From: CTSOIL-112 sp964293815
GTDB lineage: Bacteria; Pseudomonadota; Gammaproteobacteria; Burkholderiales; Burkholderiaceae
Reading direction: 5' to 3'
Length of the DNA stretch: 64,000 nucleotides
NCBI GenBank assembly: GCA_964293815.1
Contig: CAXYYC010000003.1
Coordinates: forward strand, 1 to 64,000
Each line of letters starts with the position of its first letter. Position 1 is the stretch's first letter. The position numbers and the translations under genes were made by a program. The notes beneath the pieces are model-generated. The model did not search any database. It saw nothing but the letters and a program-made list of their open reading frames with translations, and had not been told where the DNA came from. This document shows, in pieces, positions 36,473 to 44,799 of the stretch.

Positions 36473-38128
36473 ATGAGGTACGAACTGAAACTGGGCGTTT
36501 TAACTGCGGCTGTGGCCTTGGCACTGGGCTTGACCGCCTGCGGTGGCGGTGATAAAAAACCTGCGGATGGCAAATCTGCAACTGCTGCGGCAAGCTTGCC
36601 TGCGAATAAAACCACGCTGGTGATTAACAACGGTACTGAAGTCGAAACATTAGACCCGCATAAAGCCAGTGGCGTACCTGAAGCCAATGTATTGCGTCAA
36701 TTACTCGAAGGCGTGGTCATTACTGGTAAAGATGGTAAAACCGCTCCGGGTGTGGCTACCTCATGGGAAAACAAAGATTTTAAAGTTTGGACATTCAAGC
36801 TGCGTGATAACGCGAAATGGAGCAATGGCGATCCGGTAACTGCCGAAGACTTCGTGTATAGCTGGCGTCGTGTGGTTGATCCAAAAACCGCTTCACCATA
36901 CGCCAGCTATTTGGCTGATGTCTCTGTGGTGAATGCGCAAGCGATTATCGATGGTAAAGCCAAGCCGGAAACCTTGGGTGTGAAGGCCATTGACGCGCAC
37001 ACTTTGGAAGTGACTTTGAGTGAGCCGGTTCCTTATTTTGTGGATACGCTGGTGCATACCTCTACCTCTCCCGTCCATAAGGCCACGGTAGAAAAGGGTG
37101 GGGAAAAATGGACGCAGGCTGGCAGTTTTGTGGGCAATGGTGCGTACTCATTAAAAGAGTGGGCGGTTAACAGCAAACTCGTGGTTGAGCGCAATAAAAA
37201 TTATTGGAACGATGCGGCGACCCAAATCAATATGGCGGAATTCTTACCGATTCAAGAAGAAACCACCGATGTAAACCGCTTCAAAGCGGGCGAAATCGAC
37301 ATCACACATAATGCTTTGCCAACCGATATGTTTGCTGCTTTGAAAACTGAATTGGGCGACCAAGTGCGTGTGAATCCGTCATTGTGTACCTATTACTACG
37401 AATTTAACACCAAGAAAGCGCCATTCGATAATCCGAATGTGCGTCGTGCCTTATCTTTGGCTTTGGATCGTGACGTGATTACCGAAAAAGTCATGCAACA
37501 AGGTCAAACACCAGCTTATGGCTTTACGCCAACATATGCCAATAGTTTTAAAGTGAATAAGCCTGAATGGCAAGGTTGGAGCAAAGAGCAACGTATTGCC
37601 GAAGCGAAAAAATTGCTGAACGAAGCCGGCTATAGCGATGCCAAGCCATTGGACGTGACCTTGTTGTACAACACCTCTGAAAACCACAAGAAAGTGGCGG
37701 TTGCCGCAACAGCGTTGTGGAAACAGGCTTTGGGTTTTGTGAACATCAATCTGGATAACAAAGAATGGAAAACCTTCTTAGACAGTCGTCGCAGCGGTAA
37801 CTATCAGTTCGCCCGTGCTGGCTGGTGTGCCGACTACAATGAACCGTCCTCGTTCCTGAATATTCTCAAATCTACGAATACCAATAACTATGGTAAGTAC
37901 AAGAGCGCTGAGTTTGATGCCTTGATGGCGAAAACTTTGGTACCGGGTACCACCGAGGAGCAGCGCGCTGATCTGTATCAGCAAGCAGAAGTGCAGGCCG
38001 ATAAAGATATGCCTGTGATTCCAATTTACTACTATGTTAATCCACGCTTGGTTAAATCCTATGTGGAAGGCTTGAGTAAAGATCCACTGGATAACTTCTA
38101 CTTCAAAGACATGTCGTTCAAAAAATAA
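36473..38128 (+). CDS. oppA: Oligopeptide-binding lipoprotein OppA (SBP family 5)
   Basis: 551 residues. A lipoprotein signal peptide ends at the lipobox LTAC, the cysteine being the first mature residue, followed by a GGGDKK linker. The family 5 fold is seen throughout, with VETLDPHKASGVPEANVLRQ, WSNGDPVTAEDFVYSWRR and FNTKKAPFDNPNVRRALSLA matching E. coli OppA. It captures short peptides in the periplasm for the OppBCDF pump. AGAGGAG gives a strong ribosome site. Peptide preference cannot be read. Confidence 0.95.
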   Translation: MRYELKLGVLTAAVALALGLTACGGGDKKPADGKSATAAASLPANKTTLVINNGTEVETLDPHKASGVPEANVLRQLLEGVVITGKDGKTAPGVATSWENKDFKVWTFKLRDNAKWSNGDPVTAEDFVYSWRRVVDPKTASPYASYLADVSVVNAQAIIDGKAKPETLGVKAIDAHTLEVTLSEPVPYFVDTLVHTSTSPVHKATVEKGGEKWTQAGSFVGNGAYSLKEWAVNSKLVVERNKNYWNDAATQINMAEFLPIQEETTDVNRFKAGEIDITHNALPTDMFAALKTELGDQVRVNPSLCTYYYEFNTKKAPFDNPNVRRALSLALDRDVITEKVMQQGQTPAYGFTPTYANSFKVNKPEWQGWSKEQRIAEAKKLLNEAGYSDAKPLDVTLLYNTSENHKKVAVAATALWKQALGFVNINLDNKEWKTFLDSRRSGNYQFARAGWCADYNEPSSFLNILKSTNTNNYGKYKSAEFDALMAKTLVPGTTEEQRADLYQQAEVQADKDMPVIPIYYYVNPRLVKSYVEGLSKDPLDNFYFKDMSFKK

Positions 38129-38173
38129 TAAACGACCGTTTGATTGAACGTTTTATCTTTTAAAACTTAGAAA

Positions 38174-38216
38174 AATCCACCGTTGTTGTGCCACAATGCG
38201 CACCAACGGTGGTTTC
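38174..38216 (+). terminator. Hairpin between oppA and oppB, likely attenuator
   Basis: A 9-bp stem (ccaccgttg / caacggtgg) with an 18-nt loop precedes TTTCTATTT. It probably stops part of transcription so that the binding protein is made in excess, as in other binding-protein operons, or it protects the oppA mRNA end. The gap of 226 bases holds no gene. Confidence 0.65.
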
Positions 38217-38354
38217 TATTTATCCGAATTCATAGAAATGCCATTGCTTTGGTTGGATTGAGGCTTTGGCTTTTCTGGGTGATTGATTTGACTGGCCAGC
38301 AGCGTGTGGTCAATCATCCATCAGGGGAAAAACCTGTTCTAAAAAGGGTGTCTC

Positions 38355-39275
38355 ATGCTAAAACTCATTTTTAAACGCCTTTTGGAAGCGATTCCGACCT
38401 TGTTTGTGTTGGTCACGATTTCCTTTTTTATGATGCGCTTGGCGCCCGGTAGTCCGTTTACCAGTGAGCGCGGTTATCCGCCTGAGGTCATGGCGAATAT
38501 CGAGGCGAAATATCATTTGAATGAGCCGCTGACCACGCAGTATTTGAGCTATTGGAAAAGTTTGGCGCAGGGCGATTTGGGGCCATCATTCAAATATAAA
38601 GATTACTCGGTGAATGAGTTGCTTGCGCAGGCGTTTCCCGTCTCGATCAAGTTGGGTTTGTATGCGTTTGCTTTGGCACTGGTTTTGGGCGTGACCTTCG
38701 GTGTGATTGCCGCGTTGCGACAGAATAGCTGGTTAGACTACCTGCTGATGAGCTTTTCGATGACGGGGGTGGTGATTCCGAGTTTTGTCACCGCGCCGAT
38801 TTTGATTTTACTGTTTGCTGTGACCTTACGCTGGTTGCCCGGTGGTGGCTGGAATAATGGCGCGTTCAATAATATGATTTTGCCCACAGTGGCATTGGCG
38901 CTGGTCTATCTGGCGGGAATTGCGCGGATTATGCGTGGGTCAATGATTGAGGTGATGAACAGTCAGTTTATCCGCACCGCGCGGGCCAAGGGGCTGCCGC
39001 TACGCGTGATTGTGTGGAAACACGCTTTGCGTCCGGCATTGTTGCCCGTGATTTCGTATTTAGGCCCTGCATTTGTCGGGATTATCACAGGCTCGATTGT
39101 GATTGAGACGATTTTTGGTTTACCCGGTATCGGGCAGTTGTTTGTCAATGGTGCGCTCAATCGTGACTACGGTATGGTACTGAGTTTGACGATTTTGATG
39201 GGGATTTTGACCATCGCGTTTAATGCGGTCGTCGATGTGCTGTACGCGGTGATTGATCCGAAAATCCGTTATTGA
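38355..39275 (+). CDS. oppB: Oligopeptide ABC transporter permease OppB
   Basis: 306 residues with six membrane helices. The N-terminal segment FKRLLEAIPTLFVLVTISFF and conserved RLAPGSPF are typical of OppB/DppB. The cytosolic EAA loop that touches the ATPases is in RTARAKGLPLRVIVWKHALR. Pairs with OppC to form the channel. ATG 38355 starts the second gene of the operon after oppA. Confidence 0.95.
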   Translation: MLKLIFKRLLEAIPTLFVLVTISFFMMRLAPGSPFTSERGYPPEVMANIEAKYHLNEPLTTQYLSYWKSLAQGDLGPSFKYKDYSVNELLAQAFPVSIKLGLYAFALALVLGVTFGVIAALRQNSWLDYLLMSFSMTGVVIPSFVTAPILILLFAVTLRWLPGGGWNNGAFNNMILPTVALALVYLAGIARIMRGSMIEVMNSQFIRTARAKGLPLRVIVWKHALRPALLPVISYLGPAFVGIITGSIVIETIFGLPGIGQLFVNGALNRDYGMVLSLTILMGILTIAFNAVVDVLYAVIDPKIRY

Positions 39276-39307
39276 TGCGCTGAATGTGCGTTTGTTGGGA
39301 AAATAAT

Positions 39308-40216
39308 ATGTTAAATAATAAACAAAATGCCGCAATTGCCGAACATTTGAGCGAGCAGTTGGATGTCAAAGGGCGCAGTCTGTGGCAGGATGCGTGGCGA
39401 CGTTTTCGCCGTAACAAGGCGGCGTTGGCGAGCTTGATGATTTTGAGTGTGGTTTTGCTGTTTGTGCTGATCGCGCCGTTTTTGTCGCCGTATGGTTATG
39501 CGCAGGCGTCGTGGGATGCGATGCAGGCTGCTCCGAATTTCGCGACCAAGCATTATTTTGGTACGGATTCGATTGGCCGCGATTTGTTTGTTCGTGTCGC
39601 GGTCGGCGGGCGTATTTCCTTGCTGGTCGGCTTGGCCGGTGCGCTGGTGGCGGTGTTGTTCGGCACGATTTATGGTGCGGTATCAGGCTATGTCGGCGGT
39701 AAAACGGATATGGTGATGATGCGTTTTCTGGAGATTTTGAACGCGTTTCCGTTCATGTTTTTCGTGATTTTGCTGGTGACGCTGTTTGGCCGCAATCTGG
39801 TGTTCATCTTTATTGCCATTGGCTTGGTCTCGTGGCTAGACGTCGCGCGGATTGTGCGCGGGCAGACGATGAGTTTGAAGCATAAGGAGTTCATCGAGGC
39901 GGCGCAGGTCGGTGGCGTGAGCGGCTGGCACATCGTGACCCGTCATATCGTGCCAAATGTGCTGGGCGTGGTGGTGGTGTATGCGTCTTTGCTGGTACCG
40001 GCGATGATTTTGTTTGAGTCGTTTTTGAGCTTTTTGGGCTTGGGTGTGCAGGAGCCGATGACCAGTTGGGGCGCTTTGTTGCAAGAGGGCGCGAAAAACA
40101 TGCAGGTGGCGTTGTGGCAATTGTTGTTCCCAACTGTGTTTTTGGTCGTGACCTTGTTCTGCTTTAACTTTATCGGTGACGGCTTGCGTGATGCGCTGGA
40201 TCCGAAAGATCGTTGA
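39308..40216 (+). CDS. oppC: Oligopeptide ABC transporter permease OppC
   Basis: 302 residues from ATG 39308. Cytosolic N-terminal tail with SLWQDAWRRFRRNKAALASL, the typical OppC N-terminus, then six helices. The conserved GTDSIGRDLFVRVAVGGRIS and the EAA loop EAAQVGGVSGWHIVTRHIVP are intact. It forms the heterodimeric channel with OppB. The gap to oppB is 32 bases. Confidence 0.95.
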   Translation: MLNNKQNAAIAEHLSEQLDVKGRSLWQDAWRRFRRNKAALASLMILSVVLLFVLIAPFLSPYGYAQASWDAMQAAPNFATKHYFGTDSIGRDLFVRVAVGGRISLLVGLAGALVAVLFGTIYGAVSGYVGGKTDMVMMRFLEILNAFPFMFFVILLVTLFGRNLVFIFIAIGLVSWLDVARIVRGQTMSLKHKEFIEAAQVGGVSGWHIVTRHIVPNVLGVVVVYASLLVPAMILFESFLSFLGLGVQEPMTSWGALLQEGAKNMQVALWQLLFPTVFLVVTLFCFNFIGDGLRDALDPKDR

Positions 40217-40251
40217 TCTCTGAATAAATAGATAAACGAATGGAGTCGATG

Positions 40252-41241
40252 ATGAGTTTATTATCTGTACGCGATTTGAGCGTGACGTTTCATACCGAGG
40301 ACGGCGAGGTAACTGCCGTCAATGATTTGAATTTTGATTTGCGCAAAGGCGAAACCTTGGGCATTGTGGGTGAGTCCGGCTCGGGTAAATCGCAGACGGC
40401 GTTTGCGATGATGGGCTTGCTGGCGAAAAATGGTCGAGCCAGTGGCTCGGTGAAGTTTAACGGGCAGGAGTTGATTGGCTTGCCCGAGGCGAAACTCAAT
40501 AAAGTGCGTGCGAATGAAATCGCGATGATTTTCCAAGATCCGATGACGTCGCTGAACCCGTATTTGCGTGTGGGCGAGCAGTTGGACGAGGTTTTGCGCC
40601 TGCATAAGGGCATGGGCAAAGCCGAGGCGCGCGCCGAGTCGATTCGTATGCTGGAAGCGGTGAAAATCCCTGCGGCGGCCAAACGCATCAATATGTATCC
40701 GCATGAGTTCTCCGGCGGTATGCGTCAGCGCGTGATGATCGCGATGGCTTTATTGTGCCGCCCCAAATTGTTGATCGCCGATGAGCCAACCACGGCCTTG
40801 GACGTGACGGTGCAGGCTCAGATCATGACCTTGCTCAATGAGCTCAAGCGCGATTTTGACACCACGATTATTTTGATTACCCATGATTTGGGCGTGGTGG
40901 CGGGCATTTGTGATCATGTGCTGGTGATGTACGCCGGTCGCACGATGGAGTACGGCAGTGTGGACGATATTTTCTACCGACCAACGCATCCCTACAGCGT
41001 CGGCCTGCTCGGTGCGGTACCGCGTGTGGATGTGGAATTGGAAGAGTTGCGCACCATCGCCGGTAATCCGCCGAATCTACAAAATCTGCCGAAAGGTTGC
41101 GCATTCCAAGAGCGTTGCACCTTTGCCATTGACCCATGTAAAGTCAGTTTGCCGGAGTTGACGCATTTTGGCGATCATCGTCAACGTGCGTGCTATCAAT
41201 CGATTGAAGTGGTGACCCAAACTGAAGGAGCAGGGCAATGA
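40252..41241 (+). CDS. oppD: Oligopeptide ABC transporter ATPase OppD
   Basis: 329 residues from ATG 40252 (40240 and 40249 also in frame; a GGAG element precedes 40249/40252). Walker A GESGSGKSQ, signature FSGGMRQRV, Walker B LLIADEPTTALD and the H-loop ITHDLG are all present. The C-terminal oligopeptide-transporter domain has four cysteine positions (CAFQERCTFAIDPC, then ACYQS), known to bind an iron-sulfur cluster in relatives. It pairs with OppF and overlaps it by four bases. Confidence 0.95.
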   Translation: MSLLSVRDLSVTFHTEDGEVTAVNDLNFDLRKGETLGIVGESGSGKSQTAFAMMGLLAKNGRASGSVKFNGQELIGLPEAKLNKVRANEIAMIFQDPMTSLNPYLRVGEQLDEVLRLHKGMGKAEARAESIRMLEAVKIPAAAKRINMYPHEFSGGMRQRVMIAMALLCRPKLLIADEPTTALDVTVQAQIMTLLNELKRDFDTTIILITHDLGVVAGICDHVLVMYAGRTMEYGSVDDIFYRPTHPYSVGLLGAVPRVDVELEELRTIAGNPPNLQNLPKGCAFQERCTFAIDPCKVSLPELTHFGDHRQRACYQSIEVVTQTEGAGQ

Positions 41242-42233
41242 GCAACAATCATCAACCTTTGCTCCGCGTGAGCGATTTGCATGTGCAATTCAAAGTTAAA
41301 CCCGAGGGCGGCTGGATTTGGCAGAAACCAGATATTTTAAGTGCGGTCAACGGGGTATCGTTTGAGCTGAACGCGGGCGAGACGCTGGGCGTCGTTGGCG
41401 AATCGGGCTGTGGAAAATCCACTTTGGCGCGTGCCATCATTGGCTTGGTCAAAGCGCATTCGGGCAATATCGTTTGGCAGGGTGAGGAGCTGACCGGACT
41501 GTCGGTTAAAAAAATGCGTCTGAAACGCAAAAACATTCAGATGATTTTCCAAGATCCGCTGGCTTCGCTCAACCCGCGTATGACCATTGGCGACATCATT
41601 GCCGAGCCGTTAGAGACGTTTCATCCTGAGTTGGGCAAAGATCAGGTGGTGAATGAAGTGCGGGCGATGATGAAAAAAGTTGGCTTGCTGCCAAATATGA
41701 TCAATCGCTACCCGCATGAGTTTTCGGGTGGTCAGTGTCAGCGCATCGGCATCGCGCGCGCATTGATTTTGAAACCGAAAATGATTATTTGCGATGAGCC
41801 GGTGTCGGCGCTGGACGTATCGATTCAGGCGCAGGTGATTAATCTGCTCAAAGCCATTCAAAAAGAAATGGGGTTGGCGCTGATTTTCATCGCACATGAT
41901 TTATCGGTGGTCAAACACATCTCTGATCGCGTGCTGGTGATGTATCTGGGCAATGCGGTGGAATTGGGCACAGAGCAATCCGTGTACAGCAATCCGTCGC
42001 ATCCGTATACACAGGCGCTGATGTCGGCAGTACCAATTCCCGATCCAGAGGCAGAGCGCGTCAAGCAGATTCAATTGCTGCAAGGCGACTTACCGTCGCC
42101 GATTCATCCACCATCTGGCTGTGTGTTCCGCACGCGCTGCCCGATTGCCGATGATGGCTGTGCGCAAACTAAGCCGACGTTACAAGGGCGTGCCAATCAT
42201 CAAATCGCTTGCCTGAAACGGCAGGTGGGATAG
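41238..42233 (+). CDS. oppF: Oligopeptide ABC transporter ATPase OppF
   Basis: 331 residues. Walker A GESGCGKSTLARAI, signature FSGGQCQRIGIARAL, Walker B MIICDEPVSALDVS and H-loop IAHDLS. C-terminal cysteines again follow the oligopeptide domain pattern (GCVFRTRCPIADDGC). Start ATG 41238 overlaps the oppD stop (ATGA), so both are translated together. Its last nine or so codons and the following roughly 80 bases are duplicated 504 bases downstream. Confidence 0.95.
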   Translation: MSNNHQPLLRVSDLHVQFKVKPEGGWIWQKPDILSAVNGVSFELNAGETLGVVGESGCGKSTLARAIIGLVKAHSGNIVWQGEELTGLSVKKMRLKRKNIQMIFQDPLASLNPRMTIGDIIAEPLETFHPELGKDQVVNEVRAMMKKVGLLPNMINRYPHEFSGGQCQRIGIARALILKPKMIICDEPVSALDVSIQAQVINLLKAIQKEMGLALIFIAHDLSVVKHISDRVLVMYLGNAVELGTEQSVYSNPSHPYTQALMSAVPIPDPEAERVKQIQLLQGDLPSPIHPPSGCVFRTRCPIADDGCAQTKPTLQGRANHQIACLKRQVG

Positions 42234-42311
42234 TGTTTTGCTGATTGGGGCTGTGCTTGAGTCTTGATTACAGGCAGATTGATGAGGGGAAGGTTTGAAA
42301 CCTGCCCCTAC
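42201..42311 (+). repeat. Direct repeat, copy A (oppF 3' end and beyond)
   Basis: 111 bases running from the last coding bases of oppF through tgggatagtgttttgctg to cccctac. They are nearly identical to copy B at 42705-42816. It ends in a degenerate palindrome built from the aggtttgaaacctgcccc motif. Confidence 0.9.
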
Positions 42312-42322
42312 TTTATATCGGT

Positions 42323-42705
42323 ATTCTCGTTCCCACGCTCCAGCGTGGGAATGCATAGTTAATTGTTTTTATTAAATATTCCGCTCTCCGCCGCGGGGCA
42401 TTTTTTGGCTACGGCCGCTGACGCTTAACATTGCTATGCAATGTTAGCCTGCGCCGCAATCACTTTGCATGCAAAGTGATTGTGTCTTGAACCAAAAAGT
42501 AAGCAAAAAGTTCAAGTACGCGGTAATGCAAACCAATGAACGCTGATATAAGGGCGGTTTGAAACTCGCGTTTGTCCCAAACGCTCAGACAGCAAACCGC
42601 CAATTAAACGACAGCGTTCATTAGCATTACAGCGACGTTGGCTCAACTTCGTGGATATGATATCCCGCATTCTCTCATCCAACGCTGGAGCGTGGGATCG
42701 AGAAC
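42323..42705. mobile_element. MITE-like structured non-coding element (about 383 bp) with terminal inverted repeats
   Basis: Ends are a near-perfect inverted repeat: left ttctcgttcccacgctccag (starting at 42324), right the complement in ctggagcgtgggatcgagaa (ending at 42704). Inside are a 9-bp stem-loop (42426-42446, taacattgc/gcaatgtta), an exact 24-base palindrome aatcactttgca/tgcaaagtgatt (42458-42481) and the stretch accaaaaagtaagcaaaaag. No open frame of note is visible. The cccacgctccagcgtggg motif is of the kind scattered through many proteobacterial genomes. A non-autonomous mobile element or structured RNA is inferred. Confidence 0.5.
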
Positions 42706-42816
42706 AAATTGCCTGCCTGAAATGGCAGGTGGGATAGTGTTTTGCTGATTGGGGCTGTTCTTGAGTCTTGATTACAGGCAGATTGATGTAGGGGCAGGTT
42801 TGAAACCCGCCCCTAC
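42705..42816 (+). repeat. Direct repeat, copy B
   Basis: 112 bases matching copy A with only a few changes. Read in the oppF frame it still encodes QIACLKWQVG and a stop, against QIACLKRQVG in the real gene. It lies just right of the MITE-like element. Its end forms the near-palindrome gtaggggc...gcccctac. Confidence 0.9.
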
Positions 42817-42834
42817 CACATCACGGCCATGTTT

Positions 42835-44499
42835 TTAAAACAGCCCCGAAATTCGCCCCTCGGCATCCACATCGATTTTTTCAGCCGCCGGTACTTTGGG
42901 CAAGCCCGGCATTTTCATGATTGCGCCCGACATGGCGACGACAAATCCCGCACCAGCGGATACGGTGAGGTTGCTGATGTGCAGTTGAAAGCCAGTCGCG
43001 CGTCCGAGTTGGCTCGCGTCATCGCTCAACGAATACTGCGTTTTGGCGATGCACACGGGTAAGTGGCCGAAACCAAGTGCTTCGAGTTGTGTCAATTGTT
43101 TTTTCGCCGCATTGCTCCATTCAACGCCATCTGCACCGTAAACGCGCGTGGCAATGGCGTGTACTTTCTCGCTGAGGCTGGCCGAATCAGGGTAGCAATA
43201 TTGCATGGCTTCGGTGCGCTCATGCGCGCACAACGCGACCACGGCGCGTGCCAAATCTTCGCCACCCGCACCACCTTTTTCCCACACGCGGCACACGACG
43301 ATGTGCACGTCGACTGAGGCGCACGCTTTCTGTAGTAGTTGCACCTCAGCGTCCGTGTCGCTGGTGAAATGGTTGATCGCTACTACCACGGGCAGATGAA
43401 ACACGTTTTGAATGTTTTCAATGTGTTTGAGCAGATTGGGCAAACCGCGTTGCAATGCATCCAAATTTTCCTGCGTCAATTCGGTTTTCGCTACGCCGCC
43501 GTTGTACTTGAGTGCGCGAATGGTGGCGACCAAGACCACAGCGTCCGGCACAAGACCACTCAAGCGGCATTTGATGTCGATGAATTTTTCCGCGCCGAGA
43601 TCGGCGCCGAATCCGGCTTCGGTCACGGTGTAATCAGACAAGGACAGCGCCGCGCGTGTAGCGATGACGGAGTTGCAGCCGTGTGCGATATTGGCAAACG
43701 GTCCGCCGTGTACCAGTGCGGGTGTGCCTTCGAGCGTCTGCACGAGGTTGGGTTTGAGCGCGTCTTTGAGCAGAGCGGCCATCGCGCCTTCGGCTTTCAG
43801 ATCGCTCGCGGTGACTGGCGCACCGGCGCGATTATAAGCGACGATAATGCGCCCTAAGCGCGCTTTGAGGTCGGTTAAATTATCCGCCAGACAAAACACC
43901 GCCATCGTCTCACTGGCAACGGTGATGTCAAAGCCATCTTCGCGCGCGCAACCGTCGGTTTTTTGTCCCAAACCGTTGATGATATGGCGTAATTGGCGGT
44001 CATTCATATCCACCACGCGGCGCCAAACGATGCGCTTCGCGTCGATGTCCAGTGCATTGCCGTGGTAGATATGGTTGTCAAGCATGGCGGCGAGCAGGTT
44101 ATTGGCTGCGCCGATGGCGTGAAAATCGCCGGTAAAGTGCAGATTGATGTCCTCCATCGGAATCACCTGCGCGTAACCACCGCCCGCCGCGCCGCCTTTG
44201 ACACCAAATACGGGGCCAAGTGATGGCTCACGAATCGCAACCACGCTGTTTTGCCCAATGTGACGCAAAGCGTCGGCCAAGCCAATCGTGACCGTGGTTT
44301 TGCCTTCGCCTGCGGGCGTGGGGTTGATGGCGGTGACGAGTATCAGTTTGCCTTGTTTGTCGGCTTGCGGCAGTTGGCGGATTTTGGCCTTGTTATTGCC
44401 GTAGCGTTCAATGTCGGCTTCGGATAAACCGATTTGTGCGGCGATTGCACCGATGTCTTGGCCGCAGATGCTGCTGGCGATTTCAATGTCTGTTTTCAT
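42835..44499 (-). CDS. fhs: Formate-tetrahydrofolate ligase
   Basis: 554 residues, the usual length. Joins formate to THF with ATP, giving 10-formyl-THF. P-loop TPAGEGKTTVTIGLADALR is near residue 60. The family segments REPSLGPVFGVKGGAAGGGY, IEMDINLHF-like PMEDINLHFTGDFHA and AGAGFVVAMSGAIMKMPGLP near the C-terminus are intact. With folD it forms the one-carbon pool machinery; no purU or formate gene is adjacent. It converges with the oppF repeat region and is divergent from the ABC-F gene. Confidence 0.97.
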   Translation of the reverse strand: MKTDIEIASSICGQDIGAIAAQIGLSEADIERYGNNKAKIRQLPQADKQGKLILVTAINPTPAGEGKTTVTIGLADALRHIGQNSVVAIREPSLGPVFGVKGGAAGGGYAQVIPMEDINLHFTGDFHAIGAANNLLAAMLDNHIYHGNALDIDAKRIVWRRVVDMNDRQLRHIINGLGQKTDGCAREDGFDITVASETMAVFCLADNLTDLKARLGRIIVAYNRAGAPVTASDLKAEGAMAALLKDALKPNLVQTLEGTPALVHGGPFANIAHGCNSVIATRAALSLSDYTVTEAGFGADLGAEKFIDIKCRLSGLVPDAVVLVATIRALKYNGGVAKTELTQENLDALQRGLPNLLKHIENIQNVFHLPVVVAINHFTSDTDAEVQLLQKACASVDVHIVVCRVWEKGGAGGEDLARAVVALCAHERTEAMQYCYPDSASLSEKVHAIATRVYGADGVEWSNAAKKQLTQLEALGFGHLPVCIAKTQYSLSDDASQLGRATGFQLHISNLTVSAGAGFVVAMSGAIMKMPGLPKVPAAEKIDVDAEGRISGLF

Positions 44500-44618
44500 T
44501 TTTATTGTCCTTATGATTTTTATGATGATATTTTAATACTGACTGACTATTTTGTGGTGATATCTATTGGTTAATTTGCTGGGCTTATAAATTTTTTCGA
44601 ATAGCAATACAGTCCATT

Positions 44619-44732
44619 TTACGGATAAATCGCCTCGGAAATCTGCTGAATGGCTGAGAAATGAATGGCAATCAACCGCTCGGCATCGGTAACTTGCGCT
44701 GGGCGCAGTGTGAGTTTGGATGAATTCGTCAT
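44619..44732 (-). pseudogene. N-terminal remnant of a GNAT acetyltransferase
   Basis: ATG 44732 opens 37 codons encoding LTLRPAQVTDAERLIAIHFS and ISEAIYP before a stop. This is the usual first strand and helix of GNAT N-acetyltransferases (xRPAxxxDAxxLxxIH), but the acetyl-CoA-binding P-loop region (Q/RxxGxG/A) is absent and nothing similar follows in other frames. Most likely a truncated leftover gene between fhs and the ABC-F gene; its start faces away from the latter. The remaining bases of 44500-44799 are A/T-rich with no other feature. Confidence 0.5.
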
Positions 44733-44799
44733 GGATTTTGGCCGATTAAAATGTGCAAACTGAAGGATAATACGTTTTTTACGAAATTGAATTGATTTT

